From positions 1,871,776-1,935,775 of the forward strand of contig ML996687.1 in NCBI GenBank assembly GCA_010356995.1: a stretch of 64,000 bases of DNA, written 5' to 3'. A program made the translations under genes and the position numbers. Below are positions 9,288-20,368 of the stretch, piece after piece. The stretch comes from Trichodelitschia bisporula (lineage: Eukaryota; Ascomycota; Dothideomycetes; Phaeotrichales; Phaeotrichaceae). Each line of letters begins with the position of its first letter. The stretch's first letter is position 1. The notes under the pieces were generated by a model. That model did no database searches, was not told where the DNA came from, and saw only the letters and a list, made by a program, of their open reading frames with translations.

Positions 9288-10318
9288 CTACTCCAACCCA
9301 AACTCCCCCTTCCACCCCACCAGCATCTCCACCGAAACATTACTCCCCCCACAAACCACCACAACCACAACCTCTTCCACCCCCAGCTCCCTCCCCAATA
9401 TCCCCCCCAACCGGCCCCTCTCACAAACCGCAACATTCACCCCCGTCGCCATTTCCGCCAATATCCGTTCCCTCCTCGCAAGCTCAAGACACCCCCATGC
9501 CGCCTCCCGATCCTCAACAACCACACTCCTCACATTCCCGCGCACCCCATACTCAAACGTCCGCTCGGCCACCCTAACCGCACCAAGACTCTTCGCCATC
9601 GACGTAATCCCAGGCAACGTAACCATTTCCCCCTTTTCCAGACTCTGCGCCAGTGAATCCGCCCCCCGCGTCTCGAGCGCCAGGACGGGGACGTCGCTCC
9701 AGCCCACCCCATCCAAGCCCTCCATAACCCCGTTAAACAATCCCCCTCCCCCAACACTGCACACCACAGCCGCAGGCCTCACCCCCCCCAACTGCCTCTG
9801 CACCTCTGGCACAATCGTCGCATTCCCGCTCCAAATCCGCGGCTCGTCAAACGGCGGGACGTACACCCCCCCGGGGCACCCCTTCAACACAACGCCCCGT
9901 AGATACGCATCCGCCTCCGCCCACGTCTCCCCATACTGTATCACATCCTCCGCGCCCGCCTCGCGTAGCTTAACTATCATATGCGGAGGCGTAGACTCAG
10001 GGACCACGACCGTAGCCGGTAAACCGAGCGTCCGGGCCGCGGTGACGCATGCTAGCCCTGCATTCCCGCCGGAGGAAGAGAGGAAGTGTGCTGCGGGGTT
10101 GAGGCGGGCTTCGCTGAGGACGAGGGCGCCGATGCCGCGGGATTTGAAACTCCCGGATGGTTGGAGGTTTTCGAGTTTGAGGAGGATGCGGCTGGGGGGG
10201 TTAGTTGGGTTGATGGAGGGATGGGGGGGACAAACCAGCCTGCCCGCTGGGAGAGGGCGCGCGATTCTATCAGGGGCGTTTCGTGCCAGAGGGCGGGGAG
10301 GGCGGAAGAGATGGTCAT
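9288..10318 (-). CDS. CHA1: L-serine/L-threonine dehydratase, PLP-dependent (CHA1-like)
   Basis: Two exons, 10236-10318 and 9288-10191, separated by a 44-nt intron, give 328 aa. The start MTISSALPALWHETPLIESR is chosen because substrate-domain homologues begin close to this WxETPLIxS motif; an in-frame ATG 75 bases upstream is less likely. The spliced joint reads AGCRILLKLENLQPSGSFKS; the lysine in SGSFKSRG binds pyridoxal phosphate. SSSGGNAGLA is the asparagine loop, GGGGLFNG the phosphate-binding glycine loop, and CGGSNVS closes the cofactor site. The enzyme deaminates serine or threonine to pyruvate or 2-oxobutyrate and supports use of these amino acids as nitrogen source. It is divergent from the M20 peptidase gene (479 bp), which may reflect joint amino-acid scavenging (inference). 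Confidence 0.92.
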
Positions 10319-10797
10319 ATTGGCTCCGTCGTACGGGATGAATATCGCGATGCTCGCGGGGTCGGAAAACCGTCGGAATATAAACCATCCCAAACTCCCA
10401 GATCTAGAACCAGATAGCCATTCCGCCGCTAGCCGACCCCCCGGCGCACCACGCCCTACGGCAGACTGACCGCAGAATGGCGTGCGGTTCCCAACATTCT
10501 AGTTCTAGATAACGCATCCCCGCGCCCTACGAGTATGCCGGCTGGTTCGGCGTCACTTTCGGCGGGGCGAAGGGGGCGATCGCCCCGACATCGCCGGCCC
10601 CGCAAGGCTAGAACAAGATCGGGCGACCCAGGCGGCTCGCTTATTCCCGGCTAACCTTACATCGGTGGCGTTCCAAGATCGCGGAGGGCGCGGGGACGAC
10701 GTGTGGTACCACAGGGCGTGTACCGTGACAATTCTCTTACCCAACACCTCACACGAGCACAATTAGGGATCCAATTGCCTCATCCAGCCATTGCAGT
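10319..10797. promoter_or_regulatory. Divergent promoter region between CHA1-like and M20 peptidase genes
   Basis: 479 bp between two outward-facing start codons, GC-rich with no supported gene. Several CGG/CCG triplets are present, as expected by chance at this GC content, so no zinc-cluster site is claimed. Confidence 0.45.
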
Positions 10798-12023
10798 ATG
10801 CGCGCGTTACTTCTCATCCACGCCGCTCTAGCGAGCGCATCCGCGCTCCTCTCACCCCAAACACCACTCTCCCTCTCCAACTCTGCAACCCACGATCCAA
10901 ACTCCGCGCTCCTCGCCCTTCACCGCCGTCTAATCGAGACTCCTTCCATATCCGGCAATGAAAGTACTCTGGCAGAGTGGCTCGCCGACTACTTGCGTAG
11001 CGAAAACCTCACCGTCGCCCTCCTCCCCGTCCCAACCCGGGGCCCCAACCTCCTAGCCCACGCCGGGCACAGCCGGGCCACACGCGTGCTCATCACGAGC
11101 CACATCGACACGGTACGCTACCCCCCCCCCCCCACATATCCACCCATTACGTAGTAATTAACATCCCTCAGGTCCCACCCTTCATCCCCTACTCCCTCCA
11201 GCACAACGGCACCGAGATATGGGGCCGCGGCTCCGTCGACGCAAAAGCCTGCGTCGCAGCACAAATAACCGCCTTCCTCCACCTCCTGCACAACAACACC
11301 ATCTCCCCCTCCGACGCATCCCTCCTCTTCGTCACCGGCGAAGAAACAGGCGGCGAAGGCATGCTGTCCTTCTCCCCCACATCGCCGGGCTACGAGTCCG
11401 TCATCTTCGGCGAGCCGACGGAGGGCAAGTTAGCCGCGGGACATAAGGGGATGGTGTCCTTCCATCTGCGTGTGCGCGGCAAGGCGGCGCACTCCGGGTA
11501 TCCGTGGTTGGGCGTGAGTGCGAATAGCGTGCTCGTGCGCGCGCTAGGCGTGTTGCTAGACCTTGAGCCCGCCCTGCCGAGCAGCGAGAAGTACGGCGCG
11601 AGCACGCTGAACGTGGGCCGCGTGGACGGGGGCGTGGCCGCGAATGTCGTGGCGCAGGAGGCGCGCGCGGACGTCGCTATCCGGCTAGCGGGCGGCGAGC
11701 CAGACACCGTCAAGGCGCAGATCCGAGAAGCTCTAGAACCTATCAAGAAGGATGTCGAGGGCAAGGGCGGCTTGCTAGAAATCGAGTGGGCGAACCGGGC
11801 TTATCCGCCCGTAGATATGGATGCCGATGTGGAGGGGTTTGAAAGTATTACCGTGAACTACGGGACCGATGTGCCGAATTTGGCGGGCGAGCATCGGAGG
11901 TATTTGTACGGGCCGGGGAGCATCCTGGTTGCGCATGGGGATGACGAGCATCTCGCTATTGAGGATCTGGTCCGCGCGGTGGGGGATTATGAGCGGCTTA
12001 TTATGGCCGCCTTGGAGAAGTAG
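10798..12023 (+). CDS. Secreted/vacuolar peptidase family M20 (acetylornithine deacetylase/carboxypeptidase type)
   Basis: Exons 10798-11112 and 11172-12023 give 388 aa. A hydrophobic N-terminus (MRALLLIHAALASASALL) is a likely signal peptide. Metal-site motifs are in order: SHIDT|VPPF (metal His and Asp; the intron falls here), WGRGSVDAKA (bridging Asp), GEETGGEG (catalytic Glu pair) and near the C-terminus HGDDEHLAIEDL (metal His). A dimerisation-domain segment (GKAAHSGYPWLGVSANSVLV) lies between. The enzyme should hydrolyse N-acyl amino acids or release C-terminal residues using two zinc or cobalt ions; fungal secreted paralogues are usually annotated as probable carboxypeptidases. The intron contains a long poly-C run. 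Substrate cannot be decided from sequence. Confidence 0.88.
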
Positions 12024-12364
12024 TTCTAGTCTAGGGCTGGAACGGGAGATGGGCATATCGGGGGGGGGGGGGGTAGAGCAGCGGGATGGACTGCGCGCCG
12101 GCAGTTAGTTGCGTCGTCGAGACCCGTAAAAATGGCGTTTCACATAGCTAACGCCCCTGATAGCAACCCGCAAACGCGGGTTACGTGGCGCGGACCGGGC
12201 CTCGTTCACGCTCGTTCCGTGCTCGGGACACCCGGCCGGGCCAATCCCGCGATATTGCCCATCGGGCTCCCGAAATGGGTTCCAATATCACGACCTACCG
12301 GCCAGGCGGGCATATATCGTCAACCTCACACCCCCCAGCGCCCACCCCTAAACGCGGCGCAACA
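12024..12364. promoter_or_regulatory. Intergenic region with G-run and a perfect 7-bp inverted repeat
   Basis: Holds a run of about 14 G near 12061 and the inverted repeat AACCCGC-AAAC-GCGGGTT at 12165-12182, about 180 bp before the start of the next gene. Otherwise nothing recognised. Confidence 0.45.
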
Positions 12365-13264
12365 ATGCATCCCCTCACTCCCCTCCTCTTCGCGCCCCTC
12401 GCGGCTGCAGCCTGCAGCCGCAGCGCCCTCACCAGCGCGCGGGACGCCTTCTTCGCGGCGGGCAGCGCAAACAGCACCGCGCCCCTCGCCACAAACGCCA
12501 AAATCACGCTGAACAACGCCGTGACGCCCCTCGCCTCAACGCCCTTCACCAGCCTGACGAACTTCACCCCGTTCCTCGCCCAAGCCGTCGACGAAGAAGG
12601 CTGCCAAATCGCCACCATGCGCGTCTCCCCCAGCCAAGTCCTGAGCACACGCCTCGGGCTCAACGTCGACGGAAAGATAGCCGAGGTCGAGTTCCTCCAG
12701 GCCGTCCAAGGGGACCAGTTTTTCCGCCCCTCAGGGTTCCCTTCCAAACAGCCCGAGATCTACGATGCGCCGCAGACGCCCGGCCCACCGCCTATCATCC
12801 CGCCCGGATGGACGCCCGCGAAGGGCACGCCGAAGGCAGAGGTGAACACCGCGACATGCAAGCCCGGCTCCGGGCCCGCGCGCGCCCTCACGCGCACCGA
12901 ACTCATCTACACGGCAAACACCTACGCTGACGGGCTCGGGGGCGCACCATGGGACAGCTGCCTGCTCGGCGGATCTCCGTGCCCGCGTCTCGAGAACGGG
13001 GTTCAAACGACCGGCGAGTGCGGGGTCGGGGCTGGGAGTTTTGGATTCGGGGTGTTCAATAGGCGGTTTGTGGCGGATACGCTGACTGGGGTTGTGTTGG
13101 GGCAGTTCTGGTTTGAGTACTCCGGGGCGCGGGTGAGCATGCCGACGCGGTTGTATTTGCATGAGTATTTTAAGGTTGATGCGGCGAGGCTGCGGTATGT
13201 GCTTGCGCCGATGAAGGGGATTCCGAAGGCGCAGGCGGCGGCGGAGGTTTGGAAGTCTGAGTGA
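12365..13264 (+). CDS. Secreted protein with DUF8021-like domain
   Basis: Single exon, 299 aa from MHPLTPLLFAPLAAAACSRS; an in-frame extension of 60 residues upstream looks like leader sequence. The first 16 residues form a signal peptide with cleavage near AAA-CSRS. The mature protein starts CSRSALTSARDAFFAAGSAN, and the C-terminal half has PWDSCLLGGSPCPRLENG, then TGECGVG, FGVFNRRFVADTLTGVVLGQ and LHEYFKVDAARLRYV. This order (cysteine-containing PW..pC.RLE, then NRRYv.D...G.v, then HeFrv..GkirYv) matches my memory of fungal DUF8021 proteins, which have an NTF2-like fold and unknown function. Even cysteine number suggests disulfides. No catalytic role is claimed. Confidence 0.72.
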   Translation: MHPLTPLLFAPLAAAACSRSALTSARDAFFAAGSANSTAPLATNAKITLNNAVTPLASTPFTSLTNFTPFLAQAVDEEGCQIATMRVSPSQVLSTRLGLNVDGKIAEVEFLQAVQGDQFFRPSGFPSKQPEIYDAPQTPGPPPIIPPGWTPAKGTPKAEVNTATCKPGSGPARALTRTELIYTANTYADGLGGAPWDSCLLGGSPCPRLENGVQTTGECGVGAGSFGFGVFNRRFVADTLTGVVLGQFWFEYSGARVSMPTRLYLHEYFKVDAARLRYVLAPMKGIPKAQAAAEVWKSE

Positions 13265-14349
13265 GAGGAGGTGGAGATGAGAGGTTGGAGGGTTGATATC
13301 TGTCAGTTGAATCTGTGATACTCTTTGTATACGTCCTCGATTCTTCGTCCGATTAGCTGTGGCCCCTTCTTCTATCCTGCTTGTTCTACGTCATGTAAGA
13401 TCCCGCTCAGAACCTTCGCCGTTAGTCCAGTCCACACTCACACAGGCCACTCACCATCGAAAGAGTAAGGTGGACGACGATCTAACTCCGAAGGGGAGAA
13501 TCAATCCAACATTCACGTCAATGGCGATGAGTAATGGGAACACGGCTCACGGCACGTATACAGAAACAATGAGTGCAGAGCTGCAGGCATGACGGAAGAC
13601 GATCAAGAGAGGTGAGCGGTTAAGCTGCTCGAGACTAAATATTATGTCTGCCAAATGTGCTCCTTCCAATCTTACTATGCGAGGTTCTCTCAAGTGTGTC
13701 CCTTCCGGAAAGCGCAGAAAACCGCAGTCCACCTCATCAGGCAAAGATCCATGACCGTGAATATGTCGACGAAGCCTGAGATATAAGTATTTCACCATTG
13801 AGCCTGGGTGCTGAGACGTGCTTGCGCCGATATCCTTTCTCTTCATGGCAGATCGTAGACACATCCGTATACAGTATCACATCACCGAACATGGACAGGA
13901 AAACGTGCCTCAAGCGGAGTGGGTCGGTATAGTCCAGTACAGAATCCTATCTGCACCCGTTGAATCCGTTACTGCTGAAATCCACATTTACCGGTTGCGT
14001 TCCCAGCTCGTATTTGATAGGCACACACGGCCGGTATTCGAGCCAAAAAGGAAACGAACTACGAGCCATGTTTCCTTAACTTCCCTCCGATGTAGCGCCA
14101 CCAGAGGAAAGTCGAAGAAACATATCCCGCAGTTCGCATCCTTTTGGTACGACGACGACCGCACTTACCCACAAATACGGGCTCGACTCACACCCGGTAA
14201 ACGCAGACTCCAGCAACAACGAAACACAACAGGCGCAGACGCACATCAAGTACACGGCCACCAAACCCCATGGGCCCGCAAAAACCCCAATGTAAACGCC
14301 TCCAGTGCCCATGAACATCAGTACCCGGTACCCCCCTCGCCCTACCCAG
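13265..14349. other. Intergenic region with dispersed-repeat copy B
   Basis: No supported gene. The plus-strand open frame 13818-14375 begins inside a dispersed repeat and ends against the IRE1 stop; its composition (rich in Arg, Ser, Pro, His) does not look like a conserved protein. Confidence 0.5.
13825..13925 (+). repeat. Dispersed repeat, copy B
   Basis: Contains CTCTTCATGGCAG, TATCACATCACCGAACATGG and GCCTCAAGC in the same order as the minus strand of copy A about 4.6 kb to the left. Confidence 0.55.
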
Positions 14350-17300
14350 CTACGCCTCCTCCAAATACATTCTAAACCGCGGATCCCCCTCCAACCCACA
14401 CGCCCTAACCGCCTCATAACAACAAATCAACAACGCCGGAAACCTCACCGTCCAGTACCTTAAATACCCCGCCGGCAACTCGCCCACCCTCGCCTTGACA
14501 TCCGCCGGCATATCCGCGTAATGGTTCTTCTTATTCCGCAGCGCGCGCAGCAAGTCCAGCATGCGGTCGCCCGTGTACTTGCGCTGCTTCCCCAGCGAAT
14601 CGACGAACTTCTTGTCCAGCCTTTTCAAGAAATCGCCGCCGTGTACTTCGGACCCATAGGACTCGAGGGTTTGCAGGTCGGCGGAGGGCGGATCGCGCAG
14701 TTCGCGCTCCCAGTGGTCTGAGACGTCGCAGAGGAAGTTGAGGCGGGTTTGGGCGGACCAGAAGAAGGGGTGGTGCATTACTTGTTGAGCGGTAGGCCTG
14801 GTACATTAGTATAGGTTAGAGCACATGAGCAAAAAATACATACCGGTCCTCAGGCTTCGGCGCCACCATCCATTGAATCAGGTGCATCGGCTCCCGGGCA
14901 TCATCGCCCAGACTAGCAAGCCTGCTAAAGTTCGACAGACCGCGCTTAATGTTGATTTCGCGTTCAGCGTTCCACGCCTCGCCGTCCTCGGTGTCAAAGG
15001 GATGCGCGCCATTGGTGAGTACGTAGAAGAAAACGCAGCCCAGCGAAAAGATATCCACCGCCCGCTTGACCCCCTGCGCCACAGTCTCAGTCGAGGTAGC
15101 GCTGTCGTTAGCCGTGCCCGAGCCTTGACTCTCGGCGGCGTTCGTCGGCTTCCCAATCAGCTCCGGTGCCTTCCATCCAACAGTTCCAGCATTACCGGTT
15201 GTACCGACAAGCGTGCTCGCATTTTCGGGTAGCGTTCGGCAGAGTCCAAAGTCGGAAATGACAAAGCGAGGGCCGCCGCGATGGTTCTTCTTCGGGTAGG
15301 CGACGAGAATGTTCTGCGGCTTGATGTCGCGGTGGATGATGCGCAGGCTATGCAGGTGTGACAGGCCAGCTGCCAGTTGGTACAGCGCGCCAGGTACGTT
15401 CTTGTTGATCTCGTCGACAATAGTGATCTGCTCGGATGGTCGGGCGTCCCTCGACCCGCCGTCATGGTACAGGTCCCACAGACTGGCCTGGCACCGTTCG
15501 ACCACAATGAAGAGGAAGTCGCGACCCTTTTGGTGACAAAAGTACCGAATCACATTCGGGTGGTCGTCGCTCTGCCGCAGTAGCGCCACCTCCTGCGATG
15601 CAAGGTCAAAATGCTGGACCAGCATGCGTTTGATGGCAACCTCGCGGCTCTGAAAGATGCCCTCGTACACGACGGTGCCACCGCTGCCATAGCCGAGGAT
15701 TCTACGTGGCGTAAATTTGAGATCGGGGTCCGCCTTATCGTCAAGCTCGACAACCGTGCCGTCGACAATGGCACACCACTCGGGCTCGATAGACCGTGTC
15801 GAGACAATGCCCTCGGAGATGCGTTCAATCTCGCCGTCAATCTGCTCTTCATCGGCCTTGGCCTCGTCCTCCGACTTGGGCTTACGCTTTTTGCGTCCAC
15901 CGCGCGTGCCACGGTGCGCTTTCTTCTTGCGGGGCGTTTCCGCCGCAGGATCGGCCTGATTGTCGCCCTCAGGGTCCGGAGTAGTGTCTGCTGATTCGGG
16001 ACTGTCTGTGATATGTCCCTTGTCCGAGTCTTGCCCCTCCTCCTCTGGCATGGCAAAGTGCACCTTTCGTTCCAGTTTTAACTCGGGGACCGGGGTCTGC
16101 ACCTCAGGAACGGCTGGCGCCACTGGCGTCGGGCGGACCTCCACATCCTTCGCACTGACAAGCACCTCCGAGGGTCGCGAAAAGGGGATTTTGTGGTTGA
16201 GGACGCTGGCCAGGATAACCGCTGCGAGGATCAGCGCCATGAGTTCTGCCCAGAAATTCTGGAACAGAAACGCGAAGCTCGAAAGAGGCGTACGGGGACC
16301 CGGGAGCAGCAGTTGTGGTGGCGGGGCCGGCAGCTCCGGCGTGATATCTTCCTCCTCTACTTCGTGCTGCACGCCGTCAATGGTGAGAATGGTCCGCTTT
16401 GACTTGGGTTCGGTGAGCGAGTGCACGCCAACAAGACCGTCTTCGATGTCGCACTGCGGCTTGTCCCAGAAGCTGCCCTGGTTGGATTCGTAGCATTCGG
16501 CGTTCGAGGCGCCCTCTGTGACGAAGGGATAGCTCGCCTCAGACAGCGCATACCAGCTGCCAGACTCGGTGCGGTTGAGGAACACGCGTCCCATTTGCTT
16601 TTCATCAGGCACGTGGGCCATCGGCTGAGGTAGCAGGACGAGCGGCGTGTTTTTGGCATCGACGACGCCTGGTCCAGAGATAGGGCGAACCACATCGAAC
16701 ACACGGATTACGGGCGAGGACGAAAACTTTTTCTTATAGAGCGGTTTCTTCGTGTTGTCGTCCGTGTGTTGCAGGGCGACAATGCTGCCGTCGTAACGGG
16801 CGTAGATGTACAGATTGTCAAGACTCGACTGGTACTGGGCCATCAGATCGCGATCGCGGTTGTTGGGCGTCCATTCGAAGTATTTTATCGTGCAGACGTG
16901 CTCCATGGTATCTTTGTCCTGGATGCCAATGGTGTACTCTGCCCGGCCGAGGTTGATGGTCTGGGTCGGCTCGCACTCGTCTCCCTCGAGATCCAGGGCG
17001 TTCATTTTGCGGCAGCTGCGGCCATCCATGACGCTCGAGCTGCCTGCACTAAAAAACTTCAGGGCCTCGCCGCTTGTTGCATTCAGGGTGAATAGCGAGT
17101 TGCGTTTCTCGGCCGTATAGACAAATGGCGATGTTTCATCCGCGTACGGTGACAGCTCCTCGGTGAGCTGCTTGACGGTTATGCCCATCCTCCGCAGTGC
17201 ACCATCCGGGCCGCGGACATAGACGTACATGCTGCCATCCTGGTTCGGCTCGACGATCCACGTAAAGTCCTTCCAGTCCTCGACATCCGAATCGTTCTGT

Positions 17301-17806
17301 TTGTGGTACGAAATATCGACCATGGGCCTGCCAGTGTCGAAGCGCCACAATTCCTGGCCCGTAAGCCTGTCTCTGGCATAAAGTGAGCCATCAACCGTCG
17401 CCAAGAGGACTAATCTGTCAAACTCCCAGTCCTGCAGCTGTCGCGCGCGAGCACCGAGCACCGTGGACAAGCCATCGGAGGGTGCGGCTGCGAGGCGGGC
17501 AGGCTGGGGAATGGCTCGAACAGCAGCCAAGGAGTCTGCTGGAGCGATAGTCGCGACGGCGCGCTGGTTGTTCTTGTTGTTTTCCACAACAGGGGACGTG
17601 TGCTTTCCATTCCGGTATACAGTGTCGACGCGCACCGACTGCACGTCGTGAGGGGCTAGCGGTGTGAGGGGCCGCTGGAGCGCCGCGTTTTCCTGTGGGG
17701 AGATGCGGTGCTCGTTCGAAGGCGGTTGCTGCTGCCGAGCAACCGCCCCCACGATAGCAAAGAGGAGTACGGTGGTGACATGGAGTGGATTGAAAGCGTT
17801 TGGCAT
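14350..17806 (-). CDS. IRE1: IRE1 unfolded-protein-response sensor: luminal domain, kinase and RNase
   Basis: Two exons, 14844-17806 and 14350-14797 (46-nt intron), 1136 aa. An N-terminal signal sequence (MPNAFNPLHVTTVLLFAIVG) is followed by an ER-luminal beta-propeller-like sensor beginning LVLLATVDGSLYARDRLTGQ (about residue 132), and a transmembrane helix near 511-536. A charged linker carries a Lys/Arg-rich stretch (about 626-644). The kinase starts at ILGYGSGGTVVYEG (703), with VAIK, HRDIKPQN (825-832), DFG (852-854) and WKAPEL. The KEN RNase domain has RKYTGDRMLDLLRALRNKKN followed by HY, placing the catalytic Tyr, Arg, Asn and His. Established role: ER stress causes oligomerisation, and the RNase excises an unconventional intron from the HAC1/HXL1-type mRNA. 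The splice joins PEDR to PTAQQVMHHPFF. All functional motifs are intact. Confidence 0.96.
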
Positions 17807-19378
17807 AATTCTAGTATGAAGACAAAGCCCGTCGCCGGCTCAGGGAGAGCCAGTGGCAGAGCATCAGCGGTAGGGAGCGGGAGAGGAGAGAGGGAGCAAA
17901 GTCGAGAGCACTGATGGCGGGGGTTTGAAGAGTTGATGAGATTAAACGTCGGTCTCGTTTCGTTTCTGGCGTTATTTGAGGATTGAGTCGGGTTGGGGTT
18001 TGGAGTGGGAGTGGAGGATTATGGAGGAGAGTGAGAGAGAGATGAAGTGCGGCAGTGACAGTGTGTGTGGCCCTCAGCGTATGAGCTGAGGTGAGCGCCG
18101 GAGGGAGCGAAGAGAACAAGGGTCGGGTTGCGGTCTTCGACCAATCAATTGCCACCCCCTGGCGTCGCGACACGCACTGGTGCAGCCCTTTGCAGCGCTT
18201 GTGTGTGGAACTAAACGCTGGTATAAGGAGCTATGGAGTTGCTAGAGTGGAGTAGTATGCGGGGGTGGGGTTGGGGCGGATATAAAGTTTGGAATGGAGG
18301 CTGGTTTGGAGCAGAAAGCACAGGAGCAGGAGGAGCAGCGAGCGTGAGGATCGAAGACTTGATATGCGGGGGAAGTCGAAAAATGAGAAGTCGAAGAAGT
18401 GGAAGGCATTCCACCACCGCCCGCCCCCTTCTTCCATGCAAATCGCCCTGTCTTGAGTACAGAAAGGCCAACAGCGGCTCGCCTGAGGGCCATGTCACCA
18501 ACCATGACATACCTAAAATTCCTTTCTTGCAAATCAACCATAGTACAAACCCGCCTTCCGCCATCCTCCCCGCCTCCCGCTGGTACGTTTCACCGCACGA
18601 CTCGAGACATCCATCTCGACTCAACCCCTCACTCGCCCATACCCACATTCAGCGACGTCCAAGCCTCGGCCTCGAAAAGCATGCCAACTCAGAAACGTCA
18701 GGCAGCCGTCGATTGCACCTTAGCGGGCGATCTTCCAGCTTCGATTAATCTATCGCGTGCGCTGCCCGCAAAATTTGCAACGCCATTGCGAGGCATGCCC
18801 GGACGAGTGACCACAATCTATGGAAACAGCGTACAAAATCACTCTTCGCCACCCGTCAGGCACGGGAGTGCGGTGCGGGTGCGCCCGTTCGAGGCCGGCG
18901 CGTGCAACGGATATATCCGTGAGCGGTCGAGTTTAATCTATCCGCTTGCTAGTGTTTGCCGCAGTGGCGAGAGGCTGGTAGCAAGGTGGTACGTGGGATC
19001 TCATATCGAGCGGCGCGAAGATGAGGACTGTTTAATGCGGTCTGCGTTACATCAGTCTGTCGACGACGGGACGACACTCGGTTTTCTGGGTGGTCGTTGA
19101 TGAAGCTAGACGTCTGATCGAAGATAAGGTGGGAATGCTCTTGCGTCCTCTTTACGTCAGGACGAGATCGGTTTTCGATGACTTGCACGATGAAATGGAG
19201 ATGTGCTCATGGACTGCCTGAAAAAGTCGTGGCCGCCCCGCTTACGCATCTTTACGGACGTGGCGGGCATGATCTTTTAGGGTGCCTGTTGGCTAACACA
19301 TGGTCTCGCAGGTGAAGCATATGCTGTCATTCCGTTGACGTCCGAGCAAGTCTCCACCGTACATCCATCCCATCCGCT
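17807..19378. other. Region upstream of IRE1, no supported gene
   Basis: The first ~400 bases are purine-rich on the plus strand, as expected for an IRE1 leader and promoter. A short inverted repeat CTCAGC-GTATGA-GCTGAG lies near 18073. Open frames on both strands at 18211-19100 overlap one another and show no recognisable domain. Confidence 0.45.
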
Positions 19379-19603
19379 TTGAAACCAACACTTCCTCGAG
19401 TATTATCACACCTCAAGATCGTCCCCATATCGCCTGGTTGGACAAATAATCCCTCTTCAACCCGCCTGTGTTGGCTGGTTGGTCATTGTTGTTGGCTTGT
19501 CATTGGTGGGACGGCCCAACTTCATCCCTCGTCAAGTTGGGGAAGCACCGTGCTCCAAACCAACCCAACTACGTCGAGATCACTCGATGCTGGGTCAAAC
19601 ACA

Positions 19604-19756
19604 GGATCTTCTACATCTCTTCCAAGCGTGTTCTATTGGGTTCATATCGGGCCAGTGCGCGGGCTAGCCAGAATAATTGACTGGCCCACGTACTGGCCGA
19701 ATATGAACCCAATCGAACACGGATGGTAAAGGTGTAGAAGATCCTGTATAAAGACG
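19604..19756. mobile_element. Tc1/mariner transposase fragment arranged as a fold-back (inverted repeat 1)
   Basis: The right arm read on plus encodes IDWPTYWPNMNPIEHGW; the left arm read on minus encodes PAHWPDMNPIEHAWKRCRRS. Both are versions of the Tc1 transposase region around the third catalytic Asp/Glu (WPxxSPDxNPIExxW). The arms, about 60-75 bp each, lie head to head around roughly position 19675. Only this portion of a transposase is visible, so it is a remnant. Confidence 0.75.
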
Positions 19757-19849
19757 ATGAACCGTTCTCATTCCATCTCGGCCTGGCCATATGCCATACC
19801 GTTACAACTGGATCTGGGCGAGCGTTAGGGCCCGTCCGGTCAAGGTCGG

Positions 19850-20240
19850 GATATGAGTCGACTCCTTATCCGATCTCCATTGAAATGCGAAGCTGATTTT
19901 ATCTCTAGGATGTCTAGAGGATTGCTTCCATCCGATAGATGCCAGGACGTAATCTTGCTTCTTGTAAGATCATCGAGCTCTCGAAGGTCTTTATTTAATA
20001 TCTCTTTGATTTTCTTCCAAACGTGCGCGATTGGCTTTCTTCCAGGCGAATGCGCGGGCAGGTCAATCATCCCGATTCCGTACCGCTCAATAAACCCCTT
20101 CGAGTTGCTACAAATCTCCGATTGACCCGCCCGCTCATTCGCCTGAAAGCAACCTCATCGAGCACGTGGAAGAAAATCAAAGAGATATTGAATAAAGACT
20201 TCCCGGAGCTCAATCTGGACAAGTCCGCCTTGACAGCCGA
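19850..20240. mobile_element. Tc1/mariner transposase fragment arranged as a fold-back (inverted repeat 2)
   Basis: The left arm on the minus strand (19840-20070) encodes MIDLPAHSPGRKPIAHVWKK and continues IKEILNKDLREL. The right arm on plus (about 20109-20240) encodes DPPAHSPESNLIEHV and, after a 2-base loss, KKIKEILNKDFPEL. The arms share runs such as GAAGAAAATCAAAGAGATAT in opposite orientation, separated by a short spacer. It is a second, different Tc1 family remnant, ending about 15 bp before tRNA-Phe. Confidence 0.75.
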
Positions 20241-20255
20241 CCTCTCATCAAACAA

Positions 20256-20262
20256 GCGGCTT

Positions 20263-20293
<31 letters not shown>

Positions 20294-20359
20294 CATTCAG
20301 TCGGAATTCGGCACACTGTGCTAATCTGAAGGTCACCCGTTCGATCCGGGTAAGCCGCA
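20256..20359 (+). tRNA. tRNA-Phe (GAA) with intron
   Basis: The acceptor stem GCGGCTT pairs with AAGCCGC at the end, with discriminator A. The D-arm TAGCTCAGTTGGGAGAGC, a TCAGA/TCTGA anticodon stem with GAA at 20289-20291 and the T-arm ACCCGTTCGATCCGGGT are all present. A 31-nt intron at 20293-20323 sits one base 3' of the anticodon, the canonical nuclear position, and includes ATTCAG, which can pair with the anticodon region CTGAA. Confidence 0.95.
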
Positions 20360-20363
20360 ACCC

Positions 20364-20368
20364 TTTTT
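20364..20368 (+). terminator. RNA polymerase III terminator of tRNA-Phe
   Basis: A run of five T begins five bases after the tRNA 3' end. Confidence 0.75.

Noticed and set aside
9226-10341. 371-codon plus-strand frame over the dehydratase gene
   Set aside because: Pro/Ser/Thr-rich shadow; the minus strand has intact catalytic motifs.
18399-19100. 233-codon plus-strand frame upstream of the transposon remnants
   Set aside because: Composition is irregular, and it overlaps other frames on both strands without a recognisable domain.
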